Source: Candidatus Nitrosopumilus sp. (GTDB lineage Archaea > Thermoproteota > Nitrososphaeria > Nitrososphaerales > Nitrosopumilaceae). From it: DNA of 6,803 nucleotides. The stretch spans positions 1-6,803 of the forward strand of contig JABDOO010000143.1 of NCBI GenBank assembly GCA_013043295.1. Reading direction: 5' to 3'. Below, piece by piece: positions 1 through 4,968 of the stretch (position 1 is the stretch's first letter; every line of letters begins with the position of its first letter). A program made the position numbers and the translations under genes. The notes beneath the pieces were generated by a model. That model was not told the origin of the DNA. It searched no databases and worked only from the letters and a program-made list of their open reading frames with translations.

Positions 1-120
1 CCCAAATGCCTCAATTAGCATATAGGCTGAATCTGCTTTGCACTTGTATGTGACTCTTCCAGTTTCAGTATTGAATAGTTGTGTTATTCCACCAGGTTTT
101 CTAGTCACAGTAATTGTCAT
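1..120 (-). CDS. Conserved-looking hypothetical protein, N-terminal part only
   Basis: An open frame reads leftward from an ATG at 120-118 to the window edge without a stop, giving 40 codons. The protein begins MTITVTRKPGGITQLFNTE and continues with a short Thr/Lys/Gly-rich segment containing one Cys (residue 29) and a YMLIEAFG stretch at the edge. I do not recognise the family. There is no signal peptide or membrane segment in the visible part. The start is supported by a TATA-like element about 26 nt upstream and by the absence of any overlap with the ferritin gene, whose stop lies 42 nt upstream. It could be a small basic or beta-rich protein; function is unknown and the C-terminus is outside the window. 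Confidence 0.6.
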   Translation of the reverse strand, partial: MTITVTRKPGGITQLFNTETGRVTYKCKADSAYMLIEAFG

Positions 121-140
121 AAAATATTTTGAAACTATGA

Positions 141-151
141 GATATTAATTA
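141..151 (-). promoter_or_regulatory. TATA-like promoter for the leftmost gene
   Basis: Reading the minus strand, TAATTAATATC lies centred about 26 nt before the ATG at 120. That is the spacing expected between an archaeal TATA box and a transcription start at or next to the start codon, so a leaderless mRNA separate from ferritin is likely. No BRE purine stretch stands out. Inferred from position and composition only. Confidence 0.4.
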
Positions 152-162
152 TTTTAGAAACT

Positions 163-678
163 TTATGCTGCAGGATTAGCTTCTGCTGTTGCTTCTGATG
201 CAAGATATTTGTCAATTTCATTAATTCCTAGTTTGTCTCTTCCAAGAAGATCAAACTTTTGCAGAATTGTTTCAAATTTTGTTTCTTCCTGAACTTGTTC
301 GTTTACAAACCATTCTAGAAATGCATATGTAGAATGATCTTTTTCTTTTTGTGCAATCTCTACCATTTTGTGAATTGCCGCAGTTACTGTTTGCTCGCTT
401 TTCAGTGCAGTCTTGATTAGTCCCTCTAGTGATTTGTATGAACTAACAGGTGCTTTGATTGCAGGAATTGTTGCAGTTGCCCCAAGTTCATTAAGAAAAT
501 GAACAAATTTGAGCATATGTGTTCGCTCCTCGTCTGATTGTGCATAAAAGTAATTTGCAGCTCCCTGATAACCAGTTACTTCACACCATGATGCCATAGC
601 AAGATAGCTATTGGATGCTGAAGCCTCAAGTGTTATCTGATCATTTAGTGCTTTTTTCATTTTAGGTGAAAGTTTCAT
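163..678 (-). CDS. Bacterial-type non-haem ferritin (iron storage)
   Basis: A 171-aa cytosolic ferritin of the FtnA type, expected to form a 24-subunit shell that oxidises Fe(II) and stores Fe(III). By alignment from memory with E. coli FtnA, every main ferroxidase ligand is present. In the ATG-based numbering these are Glu18 (in TLEAS), Glu51 and His54 (EERTH), Glu95 (KSEQ), and Gln128/Glu131 (NEQVQEE). Tyr25 and Trp123 near the centre are also kept. Length fits the family (about 165 aa), with an added Ala/Glu-rich tail (EATAEANPAA). I chose the ATG at 678; an in-frame TTG nine bases further out would add MKI, which homologues lack. The gene follows the NRAMP-like transporter after 82 nt and has its own TATA-like box, so it is probably a separate unit. 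Substitution of Gln for the third-site Glu (Gln130) suggests slightly altered C-site chemistry. Confidence 0.93.
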   Translation of the reverse strand: MKLSPKMKKALNDQITLEASASNSYLAMASWCEVTGYQGAANYFYAQSDEERTHMLKFVHFLNELGATATIPAIKAPVSSYKSLEGLIKTALKSEQTVTAAIHKMVEIAQKEKDHSTYAFLEWFVNEQVQEETKFETILQKFDLLGRDKLGINEIDKYLASEATAEANPAA

Positions 679-705
679 TATTTTCAATTTTAGGTATATT
701 GCTTG

Positions 706-716
706 TATTAAAAAAA
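706..716 (-). promoter_or_regulatory. TATA-like promoter for ferritin
   Basis: The minus strand reads TTTTTTTAATA centred about 33 nt before the ferritin ATG. This predicts a start site a few bases upstream of the ATG, giving a very short leader. No Shine-Dalgarno sequence is seen. It lies in the 82-nt gap after the transporter gene, which argues for independent ferritin expression. I found no convincing full metalloregulator palindrome beside it. Confidence 0.35.
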
Positions 717-760
717 CTTGCTAAAGAAGAACAAAGGGTCAGATACTGCAGAAAAACTAC

Positions 761-2026
761 TCATTGTAAAAATTTTATAAATAAAAAGAAGAGTGCAAAT
801 CCTGAAAGAAAAATTATTCCTGCAAAACTCAAAATTTTTAATGAGATAGACGGATGATGCTCTTTTGCCAGATATTTGCCAGTAACTAATCTAAAGTTAA
901 AAATTGCAATTATTGGGGCTATCACAAAAGACAAAACAGTTGCAAAGTCAACTAATTCCTTCAGGTTACTTCCAAATTGAAATATAACCACTAGTGAGCC
1001 TGCAGAAATCAGAATTAAGAAAATAACGTAAAATGTGCGAAACTTTGTGCGTATTTTATCTTCTTTTTTGGTAAAAATCAATTCAATTGTTCTCTGCAAT
1101 GAACGAGAATATCCATCAAATACTGCAATTATTGTTCCAAACATCACAGTAAATGCCGAAGCTGCAATTATGATGTAACTCCAATCACCAATTGTTTTAG
1201 TGTAAAGGGTTACAACATTATGTGCAAAATCAGAATTATTATTTGGTAACTCCTGACCAGATCCATAGAAGATAAAAGTACCAAGTACAACAAACATCAC
1301 CGCAAGAATGCCAGTAATCAAATATGCTAATCGAAATTCAAGTAAAGTTTCTTTTAATTTTGGCTTGTAATCTGTTTGCTTCATTCTCTCCAATGTCCAC
1401 AAACTATTCCAGCTTGAAAGATCAAGAGCAGTTGGCATCCAGCCCATCAATGCAAGCAAGAAAAAGATTCCAGAGAGATTCCAAAGTTCTTTTGGTTCAA
1501 ATCCAAAAGTAGGTTCTATAGGGCCATTATACAACGCGAACATAAATGCAGATACTGTAGAAACTAGTAAGACAATTGCAATTATCTTAATCAAGCTATC
1601 AAGTGCATTATATTTTCCAACTGCCAATATCCCAACACATACTGCAAATAAAATTACGACAGTCCATTCGCCTAAAAAATCAACCCCAAATAGATTCTCA
1701 AAAAATCCAGCAGTTACAAACCCCACTGCACCTGTAACAAAAAACATGGAACTAATGGTTAATAAAAAATACATCCATAATGCAGGTTTACCAAGTTTTT
1801 TGTAACCATCAATGATGCTTGTTTGTGTAGAATTTGCATAACGAGAACCAAATTCAAAGAAAGGATATTTTAGTAAAGTAACTAAAATTACAAATCCAAC
1901 AATAAACAATCCATAGTCAGCTCCTGCCCTAGTAGATTGTACAAGGTGAGATACACCAATGGCAGTACATGCAAATAGAATTCCAGGTCCAGCAGTCTTT
2001 GAAAAATTAGATAGGATTGAACTCAT
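761..2026 (-). CDS. NRAMP-superfamily (SLC11-related) transporter lacking the classical metal site
   Basis: A 421-aa integral membrane protein with about 11 hydrophobic helices (approximately 12-31, 37-55, 82-108, 120-138, 141-166, 185-203, 231-254, 282-305, 330-350, 359-378, 396-419), matching the NRAMP length and helix count. The first helix has the family GPG start (13-15) and the AGA-YGL exit (34-40). The unwound centre that in true Mn/Fe NRAMPs is DPGN reads GVSH (24-27), so the metal-binding Asp and Asn are both missing. In helix 6 the MPH motif reads MPT (197-199), keeping only Met-Pro. NRAMP-fold transporters with this TM1 signature occur in bacteria and archaea and are often labelled 'divalent metal transporter' by homology alone. 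The gene starts 3 nt after the carbonic-anhydrase-like gene and is almost certainly cotranscribed with it. Substrate is unknown: a metal, another cation, or a small anion are all open. Confidence 0.82.
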   Translation of the reverse strand: MSSILSNFSKTAGPGILFACTAIGVSHLVQSTRAGADYGLFIVGFVILVTLLKYPFFEFGSRYANSTQTSIIDGYKKLGKPALWMYFLLTISSMFFVTGAVGFVTAGFFENLFGVDFLGEWTVVILFAVCVGILAVGKYNALDSLIKIIAIVLLVSTVSAFMFALYNGPIEPTFGFEPKELWNLSGIFFLLALMGWMPTALDLSSWNSLWTLERMKQTDYKPKLKETLLEFRLAYLITGILAVMFVVLGTFIFYGSGQELPNNNSDFAHNVVTLYTKTIGDWSYIIIAASAFTVMFGTIIAVFDGYSRSLQRTIELIFTKKEDKIRTKFRTFYVIFLILISAGSLVVIFQFGSNLKELVDFATVLSFVIAPIIAIFNFRLVTGKYLAKEHHPSISLKILSFAGIIFLSGFALFFLFIKFLQ

Positions 2027-2029
2027 TAT

Positions 2030-2395
2030 TTATACGGCATTAATATTCCAAGAACCGTCAACCCAAACACCAATTACTTTGGCATTCAAATTCCATGAAG
2101 AAATAATTTCAACTGCATTTTTGATTTGTTCAATATGTTCCTCATCAGAGACAGGATTTGCAGCGCAATCATAGTGACCTGATACAACAACTAGTTCAGA
2201 TTTGTGTGCATTTATTGAAATTCCAACTTTTGTTTTGATGGATTCAATAACTTCTGAGATGTTTTTGTCAACACCGGGCTCAGTAATTGTGTCAACAAAA
2301 TCTGCGGAATAATTTTCTTTGATCCACTTGTTTAAGGGGATTTGAATTCGGCCATCCATACAAGATACAGATGTTGCAAATATTCCTTCTGCCAT
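2030..2395 (-). CDS. Minimal beta-carbonic-anhydrase-like zinc protein
   Basis: A 121-aa soluble protein carrying the beta-carbonic-anhydrase active-site signature in compact form. Cys12-x-Asp14-x-Arg16 (in SCMDGRIQ) gives the first zinc Cys and the Asp/Arg dyad. GHYDC at 73-77 gives zinc ligands His74 and Cys77. The core has a TITEPG strand-turn (36-41) and a VIGVWVDGSW C-terminus. Usual beta enzymes are near 200 aa; this one lacks the N-terminal arm helices and resembles the short putative carbonic anhydrase family (Pfam Pro_CA_2-like, from memory). CO2/HCO3- interconversion is therefore plausible but untested, and some beta-CA relatives act on CS2 or COS. It is the first gene of a pair with the NRAMP-like transporter (3-nt gap), pointing to a shared job. 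Start ATG is the only sensible one; no Shine-Dalgarno. Confidence 0.82.
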   Translation of the reverse strand: MAEGIFATSVSCMDGRIQIPLNKWIKENYSADFVDTITEPGVDKNISEVIESIKTKVGISINAHKSELVVVSGHYDCAANPVSDEEHIEQIKNAVEIISSWNLNAKVIGVWVDGSWNINAV

Positions 2396-2424
2396 ACTAG
2401 AATGAAAATAGTCTTCCTTAAAAA

Positions 2425-2436
2425 TTATTTTTTATA
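2425..2436 (-). promoter_or_regulatory. Possible TATA box for the carbonic-anhydrase/transporter unit, inside the tag stop region
   Basis: The last codons of tag (Tyr-Lys-Lys-stop) read TATAAAAAATAA on the minus strand, a good archaeal TATA-like sequence about 30-41 nt before the ATG at 2395. It would give a leader of roughly 10 nt. The alternative is plain readthrough from tag across the 29-nt gap. The sequence may also be AT-rich only because it codes for Lys and a stop. Confidence 0.3.
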
Positions 2437-2979
2437 CAAAAAACAATCAGAGGTATGATCATTTACCATTCCTACTGCTTGCATTAATGCATAACAAATT
2501 GTAGGCCCAACAAAATTAAATCCACGTTTTTTAAGATCCTTACTTAATTTTTCAGAAATAATGCTAGTTGCAGGCAATTCAAAGTGGTTTTTGAATTTGT
2601 TTTTGATGGGTTTGTTATTTACAAACGCCCACAGATATTTGTCAAAGGAACCAAATTCAGATTGGATTTTGAGAAACTGCTTTGCGTTATTTATGGCAGA
2701 ATTAATTTTTAGTCGATTTCTAATAATAGATTCATCTAAAAGGAGTTTTTCTATTTGTTTTTGAGAGTATTTTGCGACCTTTTTAGCATCAAAATTAGAA
2801 AAAGCCTTTCGATATCCATCCCTTCTCTTTAGAATAGTTACCCATGAGAGACCTGCCTGTGCCCCTTCCAGTATCAAAAATTCAAATAATTTTTGATCAT
2901 CATGTTCAGGAAAACCCCACTCATTATCATGGTAAGCGATATTTGGCTCGTCTTTTGCCCACGTGCATCTTTTTTTCAT
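2425..2979 (-). CDS. tag: DNA-3-methyladenine glycosylase I (base excision repair)
   Basis: A 184-aa Tag enzyme, which removes 3-methyladenine from alkylated DNA as the first step of base excision repair. Key residues fall at the same numbers as in E. coli Tag: zinc ligands Cys5 (Cys4 there), His17, His175 and Cys179 (NDHTSDC); the catalytic-pocket Glu38 (LEGAQAGLSW); and Trp46. Conserved blocks IAYHDNEWG (14-22), AGLSW (42-46), KKRGFNFVGPTICY near 148-161 and MQAVGMVNDH are all present. I chose ATG 2979; a TTG 39 nt upstream would add 13 residues not found in the family and would use up the promoter. It is divergent from the four-helix membrane protein, sharing a 50-nt promoter region. The carbonic-anhydrase-like gene follows 29 nt later on the same strand and may be partly cotranscribed. 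Confidence 0.95.
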   Translation of the reverse strand: MKKRCTWAKDEPNIAYHDNEWGFPEHDDQKLFEFLILEGAQAGLSWVTILKRRDGYRKAFSNFDAKKVAKYSQKQIEKLLLDESIIRNRLKINSAINNAKQFLKIQSEFGSFDKYLWAFVNNKPIKNKFKNHFELPATSIISEKLSKDLKKRGFNFVGPTICYALMQAVGMVNDHTSDCFLYKK

Positions 2980-3000
2980 AGTTTGGTTTATGAGACGATG

Positions 3001-3011
3001 TAAAATATTAG
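3001..3011. promoter_or_regulatory. Shared bidirectional TATA element between tag and the membrane-protein gene
   Basis: The 50-nt divergent gap holds one AT-rich near-palindrome, TAAAATATTAG on the plus strand and CTAATATTTTA on the minus strand. Its centre (about 3006) is 24 nt from the plus-strand ATG at 3030 and 27 nt from the minus-strand ATG at 2979. Both distances fit leaderless transcription, so a single TBP site could serve both genes. The gap has no other comparable TATA-like stretch. Confidence 0.45.
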
Positions 3012-3029
3012 TTTTCAAAGTAACGTATC

Positions 3030-3455
3030 ATGAAACTAAATCCACAACTATTACAAATTAATAGAAATTTTCTAATTTGTTTTGTTATTTCAGCATCACT
3101 ATCAGCTGTTGCAGCTCAACTATTAGGAGATCAAGAAAATTATCTTAACACAACTATTACAATAATTATTGGGTACATCATTTATTTTGGAATTTTTTCA
3201 GTCTTGTTTTATTGGGATAACAAAGAACGCTACAAATCTATGAAATCAAATTTAATTAAAAAAGAACTTGTGGCTTTAATTTCATCATTTGGGGTGGGAG
3301 AAATAATTTATCTTGGCATTAGATGGCCAACACTATATTATTTCTTGGAGATTGGAATAGAGCCATATCTAGCTTCATTAATTTCAGAAGTTATTTCAAC
3401 TGGATGCTATATGTTATCAGTTACGATATTTCTTAGAAAAACAAAAACATTCTAG
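3030..3455 (+). CDS. Four-helix integral membrane protein, unknown function
   Basis: A 141-aa protein and the only plus-strand gene here. Hydrophobic segments lie at about 13-32, 41-61, 79-97 and 113-134, separated by a charged cytosolic-type loop (WDNKERYKSMKSNLIKKE, 62-79) and ended by a basic tail (RKTKT). The third helix leads into GEIIYLGIRWPTLYY (90-104), with Glu91 and Arg98 unusually buried near the membrane, followed by EPYLASLISE (111-120). The size and four-helix plan recall small GtrA-like proteins, but I see no diagnostic motif and do not assign it. The ATG is the first codon after a TATA-like element at 24 nt. Its stop abuts the stop of the convergent CBS gene, so its transcript must end inside that gene. 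A conserved group-specific protein is the best guess. Confidence 0.85.
   Translation: MKLNPQLLQINRNFLICFVISASLSAVAAQLLGDQENYLNTTITIIIGYIIYFGIFSVLFYWDNKERYKSMKSNLIKKELVALISSFGVGEIIYLGIRWPTLYYFLEIGIEPYLASLISEVISTGCYMLSVTIFLRKTKTF
3437..3447 (-). terminator. T-rich terminator for the CBS gene
   Basis: On the minus strand, 8 nt past the CBS stop codon, the sequence reads TTTTTGTTTTT. Archaeal transcription ends at such T-tracts without needing a hairpin. It lies within the last codons of the convergent membrane-protein gene (Lys/Thr codons), so it is also constrained by coding. Confidence 0.42.
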
Positions 3456-3854
3456 CTATTTTGCTAATTGTGTTACTAGATCAGTAGAGGTAATGATTCC
3501 AATTACTTTACCATTTTCAGTAACTGCTAGTTTTCTAATTTTTTTGCTAGTCATTCTTTCTGCAGCTGCAGAGATTGGTTCGTTATGATTAATTGTGATT
3601 AATGGCGAAGACATTATTTTTTCTACTGTAGTATCTAATGGAAGAGTATCAGCAGCAACTCTTGTTGCAAAATCTCTATCAGTAACAATGCCTACAGGAT
3701 TGTCATTATCTTGTACAAGTATCGCACCAATTCCTCCTTGCTGCATCATTTTTGCTACTTGTAATGCAGTAGTAGATAGATTAACTGTAATCAAAGCCCT
3801 AGTCATAATATCCTGGACTAAAATACCAGATTCTTTGAAATCCTCACGACTCAT
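3456..3854 (-). CDS. Two-CBS-domain regulatory protein
   Basis: A 132-aa protein that is essentially one Bateman module. CBS1 spans about 13-67 and CBS2 about 77-131. Each starts with the usual DIMT/KIMS element (15-18 and 79-82) and ends with the ligand-binding GI-(V/I)-T-x-x-D motif, GIVTDRD at 55-61 and GIITSTD at 119-125; the Thr and Asp of both typically hold the ribose of AMP, ATP or SAM. No other domain is attached, so it probably acts by binding a partner or by dimer switching in response to adenine nucleotide level. I chose ATG 3854; a TTG nine bases further out would add three residues. The 13 bases ending in this start codon are identical to those at the ferritin start. A TATA-like box lies 19-29 nt upstream. 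It is convergent with the membrane-protein gene at zero spacing. Confidence 0.92.
   Translation of the reverse strand: MSREDFKESGILVQDIMTRALITVNLSTTALQVAKMMQQGGIGAILVQDNDNPVGIVTDRDFATRVAADTLPLDTTVEKIMSSPLITINHNEPISAAAERMTSKKIRKLAVTENGKVIGIITSTDLVTQLAK
3539..3545 (+). terminator. Possible T-tract terminator for the plus-strand membrane-protein gene
   Basis: Because the membrane-protein gene has no 3' flank of its own, its transcript must run into the CBS gene. The first long plus-strand T-run is seven T's about 84 nt past the stop. It could end the transcript there, leaving a short antisense overlap with CBS mRNA. On the minus strand the run is simply Lys codons of CBS. Confidence 0.25.
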
Positions 3855-3872
3855 TATTTTCAATATGAATTA

Positions 3873-3883
3873 TAATATTTAAG
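3873..3883 (-). promoter_or_regulatory. TATA-like promoter for the CBS gene
   Basis: The minus strand reads CTTAAATATTA, 19-29 nt before the ATG at 3854, close to the archaeal TTTAWATA-type box and at leaderless spacing. The following bases up to the ATG include the 13-nt block shared with the ferritin start. Confidence 0.42.
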
Positions 3884-3890
3884 AAATTCA

Positions 3891-3960
3891 TAAAAATATT
3901 ATCATAAACTAGATTCTATGACCAAAATAGGATTAGTCTGTAAAAATATAGAACTAGATT
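3891..3960. repeat. Short composite direct repeat with a 9-nt inverted repeat, CBS/SHOCT gap
   Basis: TAAAAATAT occurs at 3891-3899 and 3941-3949, and AACTAGATT at 3907-3915 and 3952-3960, so the same two words recur in the same order about 45-50 nt apart. AGATTCTAT at 3911-3919 is also the exact reverse complement of 3965-3973, just inside the SHOCT gene. This could be an old local duplication or low-complexity coincidence. The second copy covers the SHOCT stop codon. Confidence 0.3.
3892..3946 (-). terminator. Two T-tracts after the SHOCT gene
   Basis: On the minus strand, T5 runs lie at 3942-3946 (7 nt past the stop) and 3892-3896 (57 nt past it). Each is set in the same TTTTTA context. 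They are the likely termination zone for the SHOCT transcript before the CBS promoter. No stem-loop is needed in archaea and none obvious is next to them. Confidence 0.35.
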
Positions 3961-4505
3961 TTAGATAGAATCTTTTTCTTTTTTTCTTGAAATTCTTTTT
4001 TAGTAATTATTCCTGCCTTTTGCAAATCCCCAAGTTTTTTTAGCAAATCAAGATTTTCTTGTTTGGACTTTTTCAGATTCTTTTTTGCTCTCATACCAGA
4101 TTCAAGTCCAGATTTTGTTTTGCTTTTTAATTTTGAGCCAATAACACTGCCCTTTGCAGCAATCTTTTCACTAATTTTGTAACCCTTTTTCTTTGCTTGT
4201 TTGATAATTTCTTCAGATTTTTGTCGAGTTACATCATCTACTAGCTTGTGTTTTTTTGCCATAGAGCCCAACTCCTTTGCTTTCTTTTTAGCAAATCGAG
4301 ATTGCAATTTTATATCCTTTATAATTTCATTTTTTGTTTTTTGTTTGAATCTTCTAGTGTATTCCTCTATCACCAAGATTGGAAAAGGACTATACTCTAC
4401 ATCAAGATAGTACTTGATTATAGTATCATCAGGTAATTTTTTCAAATACTCTTTAATTGATTTTTCAGATTTTAATTCCATATACCTTGTTAGAGCATTA
4501 CTCAT
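3954..4505 (-). CDS. Lysine-rich helical protein with C-terminal SHOCT domain
   Basis: A 183-aa soluble protein in three parts. Residues 1-55 form a compact-looking head, SEKSIKEYLKKLPDDT then YSPFPILVIEEYTRRF. Residues 56-150 are a highly basic, low-complexity helical region rich in Lys, Ala and Ser. Residues about 153-181 are a SHOCT domain with the typical LLKKLGDLQKAGIITKKEF pattern. I count about 45 lysines in the whole protein. SHOCT domains are short oligomerisation or anchoring elements common at the ends of bacterial and archaeal proteins. The basic middle part could contact nucleic acid or membrane phospholipid. No enzyme motif is visible. I chose ATG 4505; the in-frame TTG 12 nt upstream falls nearer the TATA element. 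The DUF6659-like gene precedes it by 38 nt on the same strand, with its own TATA-like box between them, so they are neighbours rather than a clear operon. Confidence 0.85.
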   Translation of the reverse strand: MSNALTRYMELKSEKSIKEYLKKLPDDTIIKYYLDVEYSPFPILVIEEYTRRFKQKTKNEIIKDIKLQSRFAKKKAKELGSMAKKHKLVDDVTRQKSEEIIKQAKKKGYKISEKIAAKGSVIGSKLKSKTKSGLESGMRAKKNLKKSKQENLDLLKKLGDLQKAGIITKKEFQEKKKKILSKI

Positions 4506-4523
4506 AAAAAGATTCAAGATGAT

Positions 4524-4533
4524 AGTATCATAA
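4524..4533 (-). promoter_or_regulatory. TATA-like promoter for the SHOCT gene
   Basis: Minus-strand TTTATGATAC lies 19-28 nt before the ATG at 4505, in the 38-nt gap after the DUF6659-like gene. Spacing fits a leaderless mRNA. The match to a TATA box is moderate. Confidence 0.32.
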
Positions 4534-4543
4534 AGTGCAAAAG

Positions 4544-4906
4544 CTAGTTTTGGTTTTGATAGTATAGTTTGATCACCTGATCAACTACTACACTTGTATC
4601 ACATTCAATTTCAGTACTTACAAGCAACAAGTGGTCATCACCAAGATAAAACGAGAATCGCTTTACCTTGTCGTATTCTCCCAAAGTGTATTTTGTCTTA
4701 CCTAGCCACTTTGCCATGTCTTTTCGGGATTTCCAATCTAAAATAGAGAGATTAACTAATTCATTTTCTGCTCTCTCTGAGAGTAAATTTTCCACACCAT
4801 CTCTCATTCCTCCCCCTATTCGAACTGCCCATTCATCATATACGGTTGCAAATCTAATTTTAGGATCTACATCTAAAATCTGTGAGCAAAATTTTTCATA
4901 ATCCAA
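4544..4906 (-). CDS. DUF6659-like small protein
   Basis: A 120-aa soluble protein of a family I know from ammonia-oxidising archaea, where several paralogues usually occur per genome (family name from memory). Visible hallmarks are FCSQILDVDPKIRFATVYDE (6-25), GGGMRDG (31-37), LLSERAENEL (41-50), LGKTKYTLGEYDKVKR (68-83) and the strand-rich FSFYLGDDHLLLVSTE (84-99). The alternating helix/strand pattern recalls roadblock- or profilin-like small sensor folds, but that is only an impression. No catalytic motif is seen. The start must be TTG at 4906: no ATG lies in frame between the upstream stop at 4942-4940 and the family's conserved N-terminus, and the next internal Met is residue 34. It lies 62 nt after the histidine kinase and 38 nt before the SHOCT gene, all on one strand; a link in signalling is possible but unproven. 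Confidence 0.82.
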   Translation of the reverse strand: MDYEKFCSQILDVDPKIRFATVYDEWAVRIGGGMRDGVENLLSERAENELVNLSILDWKSRKDMAKWLGKTKYTLGEYDKVKRFSFYLGDDHLLLVSTEIECDTSVVVDQVIKLYYQNQN

Positions 4907-4968
4907 TGATAATTTAACATATATCGAATTATTAGAGTTTTAAATTAAAATGAGCACAATATTGGAAA

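Noticed and set aside
688..700. TTAGGTAT near the ferritin promoter, resembling half of a DtxR/IdeR-type operator.
   Set aside because: Only one half-site is present with no matching second arm, so iron-dependent control cannot be claimed.
745..751. CTGCAG palindrome in the gap before ferritin.
   Set aside because: A six-base palindrome is expected by chance and has no further symmetry around it.
666..857. A 63-codon plus-strand frame over the ferritin promoter and transporter 3' end.
   Set aside because: It is antisense to two well-supported genes and its composition (many Lys codons) follows from reading AT-rich DNA backwards.
1324..1512. Plus-strand frames inside the transporter, kinase, CBS, SHOCT and tag genes.
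   Set aside because: All are antisense shadows of genes with clear family motifs; none shows a motif of its own.
2980..3018. TTG start 39 nt upstream of the tag ATG.
   Set aside because: It would add 13 residues absent from Tag proteins and would cover the shared promoter element.
3918..3968. A 16-codon plus-strand frame beginning ATGACC in the CBS/SHOCT gap.
   Set aside because: Too short, runs into the SHOCT gene on the other strand, and lacks a promoter-like element.
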